64,000 nucleotides of DNA from Streptomyces rapamycinicus NRRL 5491 (lineage in GTDB: Bacteria; Actinomycetota; Actinomycetes; Streptomycetales; Streptomycetaceae). Position 1 is the first letter of the stretch. Each line of letters starts with the position of its first letter. The notes below the pieces were generated by a model. It saw nothing but the letters and a program-made list of their open reading frames with translations. It was not told where the DNA came from and did not search any database. This document shows, piece by piece, positions 26,501 through 36,780 of the stretch. A program made the position numbers and the translations under genes. Where the stretch lies: NCBI RefSeq assembly GCF_024298965.1, contig NZ_CP085193.1:11098001-11162000 (forward strand). The letters run 5' to 3'.

Positions 26501-29500
26501 TGACGGAGGGCATGAGTCTGCAGCTCCAGGTGGTCGTCGGTGGGGCGGATGACTCCGGCCGACGGCGCCTCACCGTCCACTCCCGCCCGCAGGGCAGCGG
26601 GCCGGGTCCGCGCGGTACGGACTGGACCCGACACGCCACGGGCACGCTCGCCCGGCCTGCCACCGCGCCTGACATCGACCTCGCGACGTGGCCGCCACCT
26701 GGAGCCACGCCCATCGATGTGGACCAGGTCTACGACGATCTGGCACGGGCTGGACGTGGCATCGGCCCGGCGTTCCGTGTGCTGCACTCGGCGTGGACCC
26801 GTGGCACCGACGTGTTCGCCGAGGTGGAACTGGCCGACGACCAGCAGGCCGAAGCCGCGCGCTACACACTGCACCCCGCCCTGCTGGAAGCCGTATGCCA
26901 CGCCGACACGCACGCTGAGGCATCGGCCCTTCCCGTCGCCTACCGCGCGGTGTCCCTGTCCGCGACCGGCGCGGCCGAGCTGCGCGCGCGCATCAGCCCC
27001 GACGGTCAGGGCGGCGTGACGCTGCGACTGGCGGACTCCGCCGGGAGGGCGGTCGGGTCCGTGGGCTCGGTGACGTCGCGGCCGCTCCCGGCCGACGTAT
27101 GGGTGTCGGCAGCCGGGACGGAACCGCAGGACGCGCTGTTCGAGGTGGAGTGGTTCCCCCTCCCTGTTCCCTCGCCCGCCTCGGATCCCGCGATGGTGAC
27201 GGTGACGAGCCCGCCCGAGTTGACAACGTTGGCCGACCACGGCGACGCACCGCCCTTCGTACGCGTGGACCTGACGGACACCACCCACGGCCTCCGGGCG
27301 GTCACCTCGCGGGCGCTGGAGTGGGTCCAGGCCTGGCTGGCCGCGCCGGAGACGGACCCGCGGCTGGTCATCGTCACGCGCGAGGTCACCGACCCGATCT
27401 GCGCGGCCGTCTGGGGGCTGGTGCGTTCGGCACAGTCCGAGGCCCCGGACCGGCTGGTCCTGGTGGCGATGGACGCGGACGACGCCTCCGGCGCGCTGCT
27501 GCCCGCCGCCCTGGCCACCGGCGAACCGCAGATCGCCATCGCCGACGGGGTGGCATCCGTACCGAGGCTGGTGCGCGCCGCGCCAAACGAGGAAGTGACA
27601 CGACGGCCGCTGGACCCGACCGGCACGGTGCTCATCACCGGTGGCACCGGTGCGCTGGGCGGGCTGTTCGCCCGCCACCTCGCCGCCGAGCACGGTGTAC
27701 GTAACCTCCTGCTGGTCAGCCGCCGTGGCGGCGCGGCCGAAGGCGTGGCGGAGTTGGAGTCCGAACTCGGCGCGCTGGGCGCGTCCGTACGCGCCGTGGC
27801 CTGCGACATCGCAGACCGGACCGCGGTGGCGGACCTGTTGGCCTCGCTTCCCGCCGAAGCACCCCTCACGGCGGTCGTGCACACCGCGGGTGTCCTGGAC
27901 GACGGCGTGGTCACCGCCATGACACCCGAACGGCTCGACACCGTCCTCCGTCCCAAGGCGGACGCGGCCCTCATCCTGCACGAGCTCACGCGCGGCATGG
28001 ACCTCGCCGCCTTCGTGATGTTCTCCTCGGCCGCGGGCGTCTTCGGCAACCCCGGGCAGGCCAACTATGCCGCGGCCAACGCCTTCCTGGACGCCCTCGC
28101 CCAGCGACGCAGGGCGGAAGGGCTCCCGGCCACCTCCGTCGCCTGGGGCCACTGGGCGCTCAATAGCGAGATGACCGCACACCTCACCGCGGCAGACCTG
28201 CGGCAGCACACCCGGCGCTTCGGCATGACCGCCCTCTCGGAGGAGACCGGTCTGGCGCTGTTCGACGCCGGTGCGCGCAGTGCCACGCCCGCGCTGGTGG
28301 CGGCTCGCCTGGACCTCGCGGGACTGCGCGCCGGAGCGGCGGCCGCCACTCCGGTCGTCCCTCTGCTGCACAAGCTGGTGCCACCGGGCCGCCGGGTCGT
28401 GAGCCGTACGGCAGCGTCGCGGACCGACCTCGTACGGCGGCTGGAGTCGGTGGACCCCGCCGAACGGGAGCAGAGGCTGCTGGACCTGGTCACACACCAC
28501 GCCGCCCAGGTGCTCGGACACTCATCGACGGACGGCATCGCCGCCGAACGGGCCTTCCGGGAGCTCGGGTTCGACTCGCTGACGTCCGTGGAACTGCGCA
28601 ACCGGCTCAACGCCGCCACCGGCCTCCGGCTGCCCTCGACCCTGCTCTACGACCACCCCAGCCCACGGGCGCTCACCCGGCATCTGCACACCGAGCTGCT
28701 GGGGTCGCCGAGCGCCCCCGCCGCCCCGGTACCCGCCAGCAAGGCTTCGGACGAGGGCATCGCCATCGTGGCGATGAGCTGCCGCTTCCCGGGCGGGGCG
28801 AACAGCCCCGAGGACTTCTGGCGGCTGATCAGTGAAGGCGGGGACGCCGTCGGCGACTTCCCGGACGACCGTGGCTGGGATCTGTCCGCGCTCTACGACC
28901 GCGACCCGGACCACCCCGGCACCTCCTACGTCCGGCACGGCGCCTTCCTGTCCGACGCAGCCGGGTTCGACGCCGAGTTCTTCGGCATCTCGCCGCGTGA
29001 GGCGCTGGCGATGGATCCGCAGCAGCGGCTGCTGCTGGAGACCTCGTGGGAGGTGTTCGAGCGGGCCGGGATCGACCCGACCACGCTGGGCGGCAGTGGC
29101 ATCGGAGTGTTCACCGGAATGAACACCCAGGACTACGCGATCCGCCTGCGCCATGTTCCGGACGAGGTCGAGGGGCACCGGATCACCGGCGTCTCCGCGG
29201 CAGTGCTGTCCGGGCGCGTGGCCTACACCCTGGGCCTGGAGGGACCCGCGGTCACGGTCGACACGGCGTGTTCGTCGTCGTTGGTGGCACTGCATCTGGC
29301 CGCGCAGGCGCTGCGGGCGGGGGAGTGCTCGATGGCGCTGGCCGGTGGGGTGACGGTGATGGCCGGTCCCGACGCCTTCGTGGACTTCTCCCGTCAGCGT
29401 GGACTGTCGGTCGATGGCCGGTGCAAGCCCTTCGCCGCCTCAGCCGACGGTACGGGGTGGGCCGAAGGTGTCGGTGTGCTGCTCCTGGAGCGGCTGTCGG

Positions 29501-32500
29501 ACGCGGAGCGGAACGGCCACCAGGTGCTGGCGGTGGTGCGGGGCAGTGCGGTGAACCAGGACGGTGCGTCGAACGGTCTGACGGCGCCGAACGGCCCGTC
29601 GCAGCGGCGTGTCATCCGGCAGGCGCTGGCCGGCGCGGGTGTGTCGGCCGCCGAGGTTGACGTGGTCGAGGCGCATGGCACGGGTACGGCACTGGGCGAT
29701 CCCATCGAGGCGCAGGCCATCCTCGCCACCTACGGACAGGACCGCGACCGGCCGCTGTGGCTGGGCTCGGTGAAGTCCAACATCGGCCATGCCCAGGCCG
29801 CCGCGGGCGTGGCCGGTGTGATCAAGATGGTCATGGCGATGCGGCACGGTGTCCTGCCGCGGACGCTGCACGTCGACGCCCCCACACCGGAGGTGGACTG
29901 GTCGGCGGGCTCGGTGGAGCTGCTGACCGAGGGGCGTGCGTGGCCGGAGGCGGGGCGTCCGCGCCGGGCCGGGGTGTCCGCGTTCGGCGTCAGCGGCACC
30001 AACGCCCATGTGATCGTGGAGCAGGCCCCAGCGATCGTGGAGCAGGCGCCGGTGAACCTGGAGCAGGCACCGGCCACCGCCGCCGAGCCCGCCACGCAGG
30101 ACCCGGAAACGATCCCCGCCGTACCGTGGGTGATCTCGGCCAGGAGCGCCGAGGCGCTGTACGGCCAGGCGGCCCGGCTCGCGGAATTCGCCCGCAGCCA
30201 CCCGGAGCTCGGCCCGAGCGACATCGCGCACTCCCTGATCACCACACGGGCCACATTCGACCACCGGGCCGTGGTCGTGGGCACGGGGCGGGCCGAGTTG
30301 CTGAGCGGACTGGACGCCATCGCCGGGCCGAGCGACGGCCCCGTGGCGCGAGGCGTGGCGAGCCCCGGCAGGCTCGCGGTGCTGTTCACCGGGCAGGGCA
30401 GCCAGCACCCGGGGATGGGCCGGGAACTGCACGCACGCCATCCCGTGTTCCGCGACGCCTTTGACGCGGCCTGCGCGCAACTGGACCGCCATCTGGTCGA
30501 CGCCGGGCATGCCGCACACCCCGTCCGCGCGGTCGTGTTCGCCCGGCCCGGGACCCATGAGGCGGAGTTGCTCGACCACACCGTGTTCGCCCAGGCGGGG
30601 CTGTTCGCGCTGGAGACCGCGCTGTTCAGGCTGTACGAGTCCTGGGGAGCGCGCCCCGACTTCCTCGCCGGCCACTCCGTGGGCGAGCTGACCGCGGCCC
30701 ATGTGGCGGGCGTGCTGTCCCTGGAGGACGCGGCCGCGTTGCTGGCCGCGCGGGGGCGGCTGATGCAGGCCCTGCCGGGTGGCGCGATGGTGGCGCTCAA
30801 CGCCCCCGAGACCGTGGTGCGGTCTCTGCTGGCCGATGTACCGGGCGCCGTGGACATCGCCGCGGTCAACGGGCCCGCCTCTGTCGTCGTCTCCGGTGAC
30901 CGGGACGCGGTGGCGGCCGTCGAGCGGCTATGCGCGGCCCAGGGGCACCGGACCAAGCGCCTGCGGGTGAGCCACGCCTTTCACTCCGCGCATATGGACG
31001 GCATGCTCGACGAGTTCCGCGCAGTCGCCGCCGGGCTGTCGTACGCGCCTCCGGCGGTGCCGATCGTCTCCGACGTCACGGGCGAGCTGGCCACCCCGGA
31101 TCAGCTGTGCTCCCCGGAGTACTGGGTCGGGCACGCACGCAGGACCGTCCGTTTCCTCGACGGCGTCACCACACTCCACGCCCAGAACGTCACCACCTTC
31201 CTCGAACTCGGCCCCGGTGGTGTCCTCACCGCCATGGCGCAGGAGGCGCTGGGCGACGGCGCCGACCCGGGCATGTTCGTCCCCACGTTGCACGGTGGCG
31301 AACAGCCAGATCCGGTCGCCGCCGTGGCCGCGCTCGCTCGACTGCATGTCCGTGGTGTCCGGGTCGACTGGACCGCGCTGCTCCCGGGAACCTCGCGGCG
31401 CAGGATCGACTTGCCGACGTACGCCTTTCGGCACCGGCGGTACTGGCCGGACGCTCCCGTATCGGACGCCTCCGCAGTGGGTGAGCCGCGTCCTCGGCCG
31501 CTGCCGGAGACAGCGGCCCGGAATGGCAACGCCACGGCCTTCGTCGAACGGCTGAAGGCCGGCACCGAGGCCGAGCAGCACCGGCTGGTCCATGACCTGG
31601 TGCTGAGCAGCGTGGCCGCCGTGCTGGGGCACGACGAAGCGTCGGCGATCGACGGCGAACGGGCCTTCCAGGACCTCGGCTTCGACTCCCTGAACGTGGT
31701 CCGGCTCCGCAACCGCCTGCGAGACCTGAGCGGTGCCGAGCTCCCCACCACGCTCGCCTTCGACCATCCGACACCGGCCGCGCTCGCGTCATTCCTGCAC
31801 GCCCGGCTGCTCGGACAGGACACCGGACGGACCGAACCGGTGCGGATGGCGGGCGATCCCACGGAGCCGATCGCCATCGTGGGGATGGCCTGCCGGTTGC
31901 CGGGTGGCGTGGCCTCGCCGGAGGACTTGTGGGAGCTGGTCCTGGCGGGGGCCGAGGGCATCGGGGAGTTCCCGGTGGACCGAGGCTGGGATCTGGAGAA
32001 CCTGTTCGACCCGGACCCGGACCACGCGGGGACCAGCTACGCGCGACAAGGCGGTTTCCTCTACGACGCGGCCGAGTTCGACGCGGACTTCTTCGGGATT
32101 TCGCCGCGTGAGGCGTTGGCGATGGATCCGCAGCAGCGGTTGCTGTTGGAGACGTCTTGGGAGGCGTTGGAGCGCGCCGGGGTCGACCCCGTCTCGCTCC
32201 GTGGCCAGGACATCGGTGTCTTCGCCGGAATGGTCAACTACGACTACACCAGCCGCCTCGACACGGCTCCCGACGGTTCCGAGGGCTATCTCATGACCGG
32301 CGGCGCGGGCAGTGTGCTGTCGGGTCGGGTGTCGTATGTGCTGGGGTTCGAGGGTCCTGCGGTGACGGTGGACACGGCGTGTTCGTCGTCGTTGGTGGCG
32401 TTGCATCTGGCGGGTCAGGCGTTGCGGGCGGGGGAGTGCTCGATGGCGCTGGCCGGCGGGGTGACGGTGATGGCGGGGCCGGACGCCTTTGTGGAGTTCT

Positions 32501-35500
32501 CCCGTCAGCGCGGGCTCGCCCCCGACGGCCGATCCAAGTCGTTCGCGGCCTCGGCGGACGGCACGGGATGGGCCGAGGGTGCGGGCGTGCTGCTGGTGGA
32601 GCGGTTGTCGGATGCGGAGCGGAACGGCCATCGGGTGTTGGCGGTGGTGCGGGGCAGTGCGGTGAACCAGGACGGTGCGTCGAACGGTTTGACGGCACCG
32701 AATGGTCCGTCGCAGCAGCGGGTGATCCGGCGGGCGTTGGCGGGGGCGGGGCTGGTGGCGGAGGACGTGGACGCGGTCGAGGCCCATGGCACGGGCACAC
32801 CGCTGGGTGATCCGATCGAGGCGCAGGCGGTGCTGGCCACGTACGGCCAGGATCGTGATCGGCCGTTGCTGATGGGGTCGTTGAAGTCGAACATTGGTCA
32901 TGCGCAGGCGGCTGCGGGTGTGGCAGGTGTGATCAAGATGGTGTTGGCGTTGCGGTATGGGGTGTTGCCGAGGACGTTGCATGTGGATGAGCCTTCGCCG
33001 CAGGTGGATTGGTCGGCGGGTGCGGTGGAACTGCTGACTGAACAGCGGGTGTGGCCTGAGGTGGATCGCCCGCGCCGCGCGGGGGTGTCCGCGTTCGGCG
33101 TCAGCGGCACCAACGCCCACATCATCCTGGAACAGCCCTCGAACGTCCCTGACCTGGCATCGCCCGCACCGCAGCTGCCCAGTGGCCAGGCGCTTCTTCC
33201 GGTGTCCGCGCGAGGCGAGGGCGCCCTGCGGGCTCAGGCGCAGCGGCTGTTGTCCTTCCTGGATCAGCGACCTGACCAGGACCTGGGCGAGTTCGCCCTG
33301 GCGTTGGCTCGTGGTCGGGCGGGGTTGTCGGATCGTGCGGTGGTGGTGGCGGGGGGTCGTGAGGAGGCGTTGGCGGGGTTGGGTGTGGTGGCGCGGGGTG
33401 AGTCGGCTGCCGGGGTGGTGTCGGGTTCGGTGGTGCGTGGTCGGTTGGGGGTGTTGTTCGCTGGTCAGGGGTGTCAGCGGGTGGGGATGGGGCGTGGGTT
33501 GTATGAGGTGTTCCCGGTGTTCCGGGAGGTCTTCGACGCGGTGTGTGTGGCGTTGGACCGGGAGTTGAACACCGGGGGTGTGTCTGATTCGGTACGGGAG
33601 GTGGTCTTCGGGGGCGGTGAGCTGCTGGAGCGGACGGTGTTTGCTCAGGCGGGGTTGTTCGCGGTGGAGACGGCGTTGTTCCGGTTGGTGGAGTCCTGGG
33701 GTGTGGTGCCGGATGTGGTGGGTGGGCATTCGGTGGGTGAGGTGACGGCGGCGCATGTGGCGGGTGTGTTGTCGTTGGAGGATGCGGCGGTGTTGGTGGC
33801 GGCGCGGGGTCGGTTGATGGAGGCGTTGCCGGGGGGTGGCGTGATGGTGGCGGTGGGCGCGGGTGAGGAGCGGGTGCGTCCTCTGCTGGTGCCAGGAGTG
33901 GATATCGCGGCGGTGAATGGTCCTGCGGCGGTGGTGCTCTCCGGTGATGAGGAGCCGGTGTTGCGGGTGGCGGGGGAGTTGTCGGAGCGGGGGTGCCGGA
34001 CGAGGCGTCTGGCGGTCTCGCACGCGTTCCACTCCGCCCGGATGGAGCCCATGCTGCGGGAGTTCCAGGAGGCGATCGCCGATCTGTCCTTCACCGCACC
34101 GCTGATCCCGCTGGTCTCCAACGTGACGGGCCGACTAGCGGACGCAGATGCGGTGTGTTCGCCCGAGTACTGGGTGGAGCATGTGCGTGCCGCCGTGCGC
34201 TTCGCGGACGGAGTGCGGGCGCTTGCCGACCACGGCGTGAGCACCTATCTCGAACTGGCGCCGGATGCGGTGCTGTCCGCGATGGTCGGGGACTGTCTGC
34301 CGGAAGAGGCGGCCGAACGGCCCGTGGTGGTGCCGTCGCTGCGACGTGAGGGTGACGAGCCCCGCGCGCTGCTGTCCGCCGTCGCTCACCTGCACGTGGC
34401 AGGCGTACGCATCGACTTCAGCGCTCTGTTCGGCGCCACCGTTCCGCCCGTCCACCTCCCCGATCTGCCCACCTACGCCTTCCAGCGCGCCCACTACTGG
34501 CTTCACGACACCCGGCCCGCCTCTGACCAGAGCCCCGCCGGTGCCCCCAGCGGCGCGGACGCCATCGACGCCCGGTTCTGGGCCGCGGTCGAACGCGGCG
34601 ACCTCGGCGCGGTGGCCGATGCGCTTGACCTTGCCGACGCCGATGAGAACCGTGCCGCTCTGGACGCCATGGGTGGTGCGCTGGGCGTGCTGTCGGACTG
34701 GCGGCAGAAGCGCGGTGAGAAGTCCGCGGCGGACCGGCTGCGCTACCAGGTCACCTGGAAGCCACTCCCCGGCGCCACCTCCGGTGTACCCACCGGCACC
34801 TGGCTGGTCGTCCTGCCGTACGGCTGCCAGGACGAGGAGTACGCGGCCCAGGTGGCCCCGGCGCTGAATCGCCAGGGTCTGCGCACCACGACCCTGCGGC
34901 TCGACGGACCGGAACCACCCGACCGCGCCGCCTTCGCCGGGATGCTGCGCGGCGCGCTGGCGGACCATGACGACATCGGTGGTGTGCTGTCCCTGCTCGC
35001 TCTCGATCAGCGCGTACGTTCCGGCTCCGCGACGCTCACCGAGGGGTCCGCGGCCACGTTGGCGCTGGTGCAGGCCCTCGGCGACCTGGCCCCGGCAGGT
35101 GCGGCGGGCTCGGGGCATCGCCTGTACTGCGCCACCCAAGGCGCGGTGACCGTCGGCGCGACGGACCGGCTCAGTGCCCCGGAACAGGCGGCGGTGTGGG
35201 GGCTCGGCCTGGCCGTGGCGCTGGAGCAGCCGGACCGATGGGGGGCGCTGGTGGACCTCCCGGACGTGTTCGACGACCGGGCCGCCCGGACCCTGCTCGC
35301 CGCGCTGGCCGGTCCGGGCGATGAGGATCAGCTCGCGATCCGTGCCACGGGCGCGTTCGTACGCAGGCTGCGGAGCCATCCACTGACCACCGGCGCGACG
35401 AAGCCGGAGTGGCGGCCGCGTGGCACCGTCCTGGTCACGGGGGGTACGGAGGGTCTCGGCAGGCATGCCGCGCGCTGGCTGGCCGGTGCCGGCGCCGAGC

Positions 35501-36753
35501 ATCTGGTGCTGACCGTCGGCTCGGATCCGGAGGCGCCGCATGAAGCACCGCACGTGGTGGCATTGCGGGACGAGCTGAGCGGTCTGGGCGCGAAGGTGAC
35601 GGTGTGCCCGACGGACCTCACCGACCGGGACGCGGTGGAGCGGCTGCTCACCGGCCCCGCCGCGTATCCCGAGCTCTCCGGTGTCGTCCACACCGCCGAC
35701 CTGGCACGGATCGCCCAGACCGACGCCACCAGCACCGATGAACTGGCGGAGACGCTGGCGGCCAAGGTCGACGGTCTGCTGCATCTCGACACGCTCCTCG
35801 CCGATCGGGAACTGGATCTGTTCGTGGTCTTCTCGTCGGTCGCCGGCGTCTGGGGCGGTGGCGGCCAGGGGCTGATCGGCGCGGCCAACGCCCAGCTCGA
35901 CGCCCTGATCGAGCGGCGCCGTGCCAGGGGCCTGGTGGCCACCTCGGTGGCCTGGGGTGTGATCGACGGCTTCGGTGTGGCCGCCGATGCCACGGCCCAG
36001 GAGCAGCTGCGCCGCCGTGGTGTGCTGCCCATGGCGCCCGAGGCGGCCATGGCGGCTCTGACGCACGCCGTCCGCCATGACGACACGCTCGTGGCCGTGG
36101 TGGACATCGACTGGTCTGCGTTCGTTCCGGCCTTCACCTCACTGCGGCCCAGTCCGCTGATCGGTGATCTGCCGGGCGTTCAGGAGATCGTCGACAGCCT
36201 TCGTACGGACGACACCACCGACGGATCCGCCTCCGAGTTCCTGCGCGAACTGGCCGCGGGCTCCGACGCCGAGCGGGAACGCGCCCTGATGAAGGCGGTG
36301 CGCGAGAACGCGGCCGTCGCGCTGGGCCACAACGGTGTCGAGGCCGTCAAACCGCAACGCGCGTTCCAGGAGATGGGTTTCGACTCCCTCGCGGCCGTGA
36401 ACCTGCGCAACACCCTCGGCGCCGCGCTGGGTACTCGGCTGCCGGCCACTCTCGTCTTCGACTACCCCACGCCCGCCGCGCTGGTGGAGTACCTGCGCGC
36501 CGAGCTCCTGGGAGACCAGGGCGATGACGAGGCCACCGAGGCCGATGAGGAGGAGATCCGCCGCGTACTGGCCGCCGTGCCGTTCAGCCGGTTCCGTGAG
36601 GCCGGAGTGCTCGATGCGCTGCGGTCGCTGGCCAGGACCGAGGCGGCCGCACAGGACGGCAGCCGGCCGTCCGCCGATGAGGAGCTCGACCTGATCGATG
36701 GAATGGATATCGCCGGACTGGTCCAACGGGCGTTCGACGGAACCCAGTTGTGA
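20305..36753 (+). CDS. Type I PKS 1: loading module plus modules 1-3
   Basis: A 5482-residue synthase that starts the chain. Order: AL (acyl ligase, ~1-510), KR-like remnant (~735-900), ACP0 (Ser1021), KS1 (Cys1271), AT1, DH1, KR1, ACP1 (Ser2758), KS2 (Cys2989), AT2, ACP2 (Ser3795), KS3 (Cys4026), AT3, KR3 (dead), ACP3 (Ser5361), C-terminal docking helix. The ligase plus ACP loads a free aromatic acid, as RifA and GdmA-type proteins load AHBA. Predicted product: starter extended by methylmalonyl (beta-OH), malonyl (keto) and malonyl (keto), the poly-keto pattern needed to close a second ring in naphthalenic ansamycins. The C-terminus ([12 protein letters not shown] ... [12 protein letters not shown]) matches the N-terminus of the next synthase. 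The ATG at 20305 has AGGG/GAGG sites upstream. Confidence 0.95.
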   Translation: MLRTELIRPIQDLLTEQSRRFGAKTAYADARRAISYAELEARTRRLAGHLAGLSLLPGDRVAMYLGNRVELVESYFAIVRAGGIGVPVNPHVSQAELEHLLTVSGSQVVITDSAHLPLLRRLDPGASPLTVLVVGEDPVPAGCLSYERFATTEPDTPARDAHGLDDIAWMLFTSGTTSKPKGVLATQRNCLWSVAASYVPALGLTAEDRVLWPLPLFHSLSHIVCVLAVTAVGATARITDGHSAEDVLELWGQERSTVIAGVPTLYHYLVRASKAPGFTAPDLRVGLVGGAVTTAALRRSVEDAFGAPLIDAYGSTETSGSIAINWPTGPRVEGSCGLPVPGLALRVVDHRTGLDVPDGTEGEVWVRGPNIMAGYHDQPEATAEALRDGWFHTGDLARRDRDGYLTVTGRLKELIIRAGENIHPVEVEDVLRTAPGVADAAVVGKPHDVFGEVPVAFVVPAPGGFDPAQALALCRERLSYFKVPEELYEIERIPRTATGKVTRHRLLDGPARLRAVGNAHHDALFRTRWVPQPSAPQPSAPQASVPQMAASRPRPGRWVLLGRHAPGFVGLLRASIGTELGEHVDTVDLRAAVAAGSPPPAVALLSAPADTTEGVLRDVETWLASAELSDALLVVVTQSAVATTAGEDVPNPEQAALWGLARSLQAAHPGRIAIVDLDAPDDETCAGALLAAVASGEPQSAVRSGVVLLPRLERVALDMGLGMGPDTEPDASVAFDPHGTAVVTGVDTRRGAAIARHLVTGYGVRQLLLIAPPGQGGRAYELCTQLTDAGAGVRLVECDLDNRTKLRRALAKATSPLSVVVHAWEAVDEPSDGRVVAEARTLYELTRKADLTAFVLSSSTKGLLGAAGETTEAASAAFLDAYAQHLRMRGVPAQSIAWGPWEGETDETTGALSSREALAALDAALGVDHAQLVAMKLDPTAVPTGTASPLLQDLIDVPARTATVDEAVTVALRERLMDTHEADRDRLLTDLVREHLADLLGLADKHAVEPERAFTDLGLTSVTVVELRNRLSEATGLRLPATSAFDHPTPVALGSLLRRELLGGTGVPTVPLLAPDSVPAPAPVSTVVAGAGPVDDPIAIVGMACRLPGGVGSPEELWELVLAGGEGIGEFPADRGWDLEHLFDPDPDHAGTSYARRGGFLYDAGEFDADFFGISPREALAMDPQQRLLLETSWEALERAGIDPVSLRGQDVGVFAGMMHQDYGVGSTEGADAPAGLEGHLMTGTSASVVSGRVSYVLGFEGPAVTVDTACSSSLVALHLAGQALRAGECSMALAGGVTVMAGPDAFVEFSRQRGLAADGRCKSFAASADGTGWAEGVGVVVLERLSDAERNGHRVLAVVRGSAVNQDGASNGLTAPNGPSQQRVIRRALAGAGLVAGDVDAVEAHGTGTPLGDPIEAQAVLATYGQDRDRPLLMGSLKSNIGHAQAAAGVAGVIKMVLALRYGVLPRTLHVDEPSRQVDWSSGAVELLTEERVWPEVGRVRRAGVSGFGVSGTNAHVILEQAPGVAVGVVAEASGRGRGGVVPLVVSGRGGAGLRGQARRLLDFVEGRPDVGVVELGAALACGRAGLSDRAVVVAGDREEALAGLVAVAEGGGAGRAEVRGRVVLVFPGQGAQWVGMGAELLESSVVFAEGLWECAGVLDPLTGWSLVDVVRGVGGVGLLERVDVVQVVSFAVMVGLARVWLAAGVVPSAVVGHSQGEIAAACVAGGLSLEDAARVVVLRSRAIAAGLSGGGGMVSLGVGVGEAELLVSRWGGRVEVAAVNGPLSVVVAGEPGALGELVGECEGVGVRARWIDVDYASHTVQVEAIEGELARSLSRVRPVSSGIPFFSTVEGEWLDTAELDAGYWYRNLRSTVRFAPAIERLLEEGFRAFVEVSAHPVLTMSIEAAAEQADAGPVVVTGTLRRGEGGMRRVLTSLAEAYVRGVTVDWSALLGDVPAHTACDLPTYAFQRQHYWLKRGPRTGEVTAIGLAGAQHPLLGAWVELPDTDGALFTSRLSLSTHPWLADHTVAGMAVLPGSALVELAVRAGDEVGCGGVDELLIEAPIVLTEGMSLQLQVVVGGADDSGRRRLTVHSRPQGSGPGPRGTDWTRHATGTLARPATAPDIDLATWPPPGATPIDVDQVYDDLARAGRGIGPAFRVLHSAWTRGTDVFAEVELADDQQAEAARYTLHPALLEAVCHADTHAEASALPVAYRAVSLSATGAAELRARISPDGQGGVTLRLADSAGRAVGSVGSVTSRPLPADVWVSAAGTEPQDALFEVEWFPLPVPSPASDPAMVTVTSPPELTTLADHGDAPPFVRVDLTDTTHGLRAVTSRALEWVQAWLAAPETDPRLVIVTREVTDPICAAVWGLVRSAQSEAPDRLVLVAMDADDASGALLPAALATGEPQIAIADGVASVPRLVRAAPNEEVTRRPLDPTGTVLITGGTGALGGLFARHLAAEHGVRNLLLVSRRGGAAEGVAELESELGALGASVRAVACDIADRTAVADLLASLPAEAPLTAVVHTAGVLDDGVVTAMTPERLDTVLRPKADAALILHELTRGMDLAAFVMFSSAAGVFGNPGQANYAAANAFLDALAQRRRAEGLPATSVAWGHWALNSEMTAHLTAADLRQHTRRFGMTALSEETGLALFDAGARSATPALVAARLDLAGLRAGAAAATPVVPLLHKLVPPGRRVVSRTAASRTDLVRRLESVDPAEREQRLLDLVTHHAAQVLGHSSTDGIAAERAFRELGFDSLTSVELRNRLNAATGLRLPSTLLYDHPSPRALTRHLHTELLGSPSAPAAPVPASKASDEGIAIVAMSCRFPGGANSPEDFWRLISEGGDAVGDFPDDRGWDLSALYDRDPDHPGTSYVRHGAFLSDAAGFDAEFFGISPREALAMDPQQRLLLETSWEVFERAGIDPTTLGGSGIGVFTGMNTQDYAIRLRHVPDEVEGHRITGVSAAVLSGRVAYTLGLEGPAVTVDTACSSSLVALHLAAQALRAGECSMALAGGVTVMAGPDAFVDFSRQRGLSVDGRCKPFAASADGTGWAEGVGVLLLERLSDAERNGHQVLAVVRGSAVNQDGASNGLTAPNGPSQRRVIRQALAGAGVSAAEVDVVEAHGTGTALGDPIEAQAILATYGQDRDRPLWLGSVKSNIGHAQAAAGVAGVIKMVMAMRHGVLPRTLHVDAPTPEVDWSAGSVELLTEGRAWPEAGRPRRAGVSAFGVSGTNAHVIVEQAPAIVEQAPVNLEQAPATAAEPATQDPETIPAVPWVISARSAEALYGQAARLAEFARSHPELGPSDIAHSLITTRATFDHRAVVVGTGRAELLSGLDAIAGPSDGPVARGVASPGRLAVLFTGQGSQHPGMGRELHARHPVFRDAFDAACAQLDRHLVDAGHAAHPVRAVVFARPGTHEAELLDHTVFAQAGLFALETALFRLYESWGARPDFLAGHSVGELTAAHVAGVLSLEDAAALLAARGRLMQALPGGAMVALNAPETVVRSLLADVPGAVDIAAVNGPASVVVSGDRDAVAAVERLCAAQGHRTKRLRVSHAFHSAHMDGMLDEFRAVAAGLSYAPPAVPIVSDVTGELATPDQLCSPEYWVGHARRTVRFLDGVTTLHAQNVTTFLELGPGGVLTAMAQEALGDGADPGMFVPTLHGGEQPDPVAAVAALARLHVRGVRVDWTALLPGTSRRRIDLPTYAFRHRRYWPDAPVSDASAVGEPRPRPLPETAARNGNATAFVERLKAGTEAEQHRLVHDLVLSSVAAVLGHDEASAIDGERAFQDLGFDSLNVVRLRNRLRDLSGAELPTTLAFDHPTPAALASFLHARLLGQDTGRTEPVRMAGDPTEPIAIVGMACRLPGGVASPEDLWELVLAGAEGIGEFPVDRGWDLENLFDPDPDHAGTSYARQGGFLYDAAEFDADFFGISPREALAMDPQQRLLLETSWEALERAGVDPVSLRGQDIGVFAGMVNYDYTSRLDTAPDGSEGYLMTGGAGSVLSGRVSYVLGFEGPAVTVDTACSSSLVALHLAGQALRAGECSMALAGGVTVMAGPDAFVEFSRQRGLAPDGRSKSFAASADGTGWAEGAGVLLVERLSDAERNGHRVLAVVRGSAVNQDGASNGLTAPNGPSQQRVIRRALAGAGLVAEDVDAVEAHGTGTPLGDPIEAQAVLATYGQDRDRPLLMGSLKSNIGHAQAAAGVAGVIKMVLALRYGVLPRTLHVDEPSPQVDWSAGAVELLTEQRVWPEVDRPRRAGVSAFGVSGTNAHIILEQPSNVPDLASPAPQLPSGQALLPVSARGEGALRAQAQRLLSFLDQRPDQDLGEFALALARGRAGLSDRAVVVAGGREEALAGLGVVARGESAAGVVSGSVVRGRLGVLFAGQGCQRVGMGRGLYEVFPVFREVFDAVCVALDRELNTGGVSDSVREVVFGGGELLERTVFAQAGLFAVETALFRLVESWGVVPDVVGGHSVGEVTAAHVAGVLSLEDAAVLVAARGRLMEALPGGGVMVAVGAGEERVRPLLVPGVDIAAVNGPAAVVLSGDEEPVLRVAGELSERGCRTRRLAVSHAFHSARMEPMLREFQEAIADLSFTAPLIPLVSNVTGRLADADAVCSPEYWVEHVRAAVRFADGVRALADHGVSTYLELAPDAVLSAMVGDCLPEEAAERPVVVPSLRREGDEPRALLSAVAHLHVAGVRIDFSALFGATVPPVHLPDLPTYAFQRAHYWLHDTRPASDQSPAGAPSGADAIDARFWAAVERGDLGAVADALDLADADENRAALDAMGGALGVLSDWRQKRGEKSAADRLRYQVTWKPLPGATSGVPTGTWLVVLPYGCQDEEYAAQVAPALNRQGLRTTTLRLDGPEPPDRAAFAGMLRGALADHDDIGGVLSLLALDQRVRSGSATLTEGSAATLALVQALGDLAPAGAAGSGHRLYCATQGAVTVGATDRLSAPEQAAVWGLGLAVALEQPDRWGALVDLPDVFDDRAARTLLAALAGPGDEDQLAIRATGAFVRRLRSHPLTTGATKPEWRPRGTVLVTGGTEGLGRHAARWLAGAGAEHLVLTVGSDPEAPHEAPHVVALRDELSGLGAKVTVCPTDLTDRDAVERLLTGPAAYPELSGVVHTADLARIAQTDATSTDELAETLAAKVDGLLHLDTLLADRELDLFVVFSSVAGVWGGGGQGLIGAANAQLDALIERRRARGLVATSVAWGVIDGFGVAADATAQEQLRRRGVLPMAPEAAMAALTHAVRHDDTLVAVVDIDWSAFVPAFTSLRPSPLIGDLPGVQEIVDSLRTDDTTDGSASEFLRELAAGSDAERERALMKAVRENAAVALGHNGVEAVKPQRAFQEMGFDSLAAVNLRNTLGAALGTRLPATLVFDYPTPAALVEYLRAELLGDQGDDEATEADEEEIRRVLAAVPFSRFREAGVLDALRSLARTEAAAQDGSRPSADEELDLIDGMDIAGLVQRAFDGTQL
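23587..28725 (+). other. PKS 1 module 1: KS-AT(methylmalonyl)-DH(inactive?)-KR-ACP
   Basis: KS1 has DTACSSS (Cys1271), HGTGT and NIGH. AT1 has GHSQG (Ser1716) and YASH (1817-1820), the methylmalonyl signature. DH1 keeps His2026 in [10 protein letters not shown], but the second catalytic residue is Glu2195 ([11 protein letters not shown]) where active domains have Asp, and YGYGP reads RGIGP. KR1 has TGGTGALG (2445-2452), LDD (B-type), Ser2575 and Tyr2588. Predicted outcome: B-type beta-hydroxyl retained next to a methyl branch. Confidence 0.88.
24609..26166 (+). repeat. KS3'-AT cassette copy A (module 1)
   Basis: About 1.56 kb that aligns without gaps to 56654-58211 (module 7), with roughly a dozen base differences found by eye. 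It covers the end of the KS, the KS-AT linker and the entire methylmalonyl AT. Leu is mostly TTG and Gly often GGT, unlike the flanking CTG/GGC-rich DNA. Confidence 0.85.
28756..31845 (+). other. PKS 1 module 2: KS-AT(malonyl)-ACP
   Basis: KS2 has Cys2989 in DTACSSS. AT2 has GHSVG (Ser3458) and HAFH (3557-3560), the malonyl signature. No reductive domain lies between AT2 and the ACP (GFDSLN, Ser3795), so the beta-ketone is kept. AT2 is a different sequence from the near-identical AT3/AT5/AT8 group and has ordinary streptomycete codon usage. Confidence 0.9.
31861..36560 (+). other. PKS 1 module 3: KS-AT(malonyl)-KR(dead)-ACP
   Basis: KS3 has Cys4026. AT3 has GHSVG (Ser4476) and HAFH (4573-4576), malonyl type. 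A full-length structural plus catalytic KR follows (NADPH loop TGGTEGLG, Ser5178), but the catalytic Tyr position is Ile5191 ([15 protein letters not shown]), and the LDD motif is absent. The beta-ketone should therefore be retained. ACP3 carries GFDSLA (Ser5361). Confidence 0.88.
33311..34056 (+). repeat. Malonyl AT cassette copy A (module 3)
   Basis: About 745 bases, nearly identical to 44972-45717 (module 5, offset 11,661) and 60160-60905 (module 8, offset 26,849). It spans the KS-AT linker end and most of the malonyl AT, with the same TTG/GGT-rich usage. Similarity to module 8 continues in patches to about 34420. Confidence 0.85.
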
Positions 36754-36780
36754 ACGTACTCGACGCGGTGGGAGGCAGCC

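Noticed and set aside
23881..28521. 1546-residue open frame on the minus strand opposite PKS module 1
   Set aside because: His/Arg/Pro-rich low-complexity translation exactly antisense to a clear KS-AT-DH-KR; produced by high GC3 codon bias.
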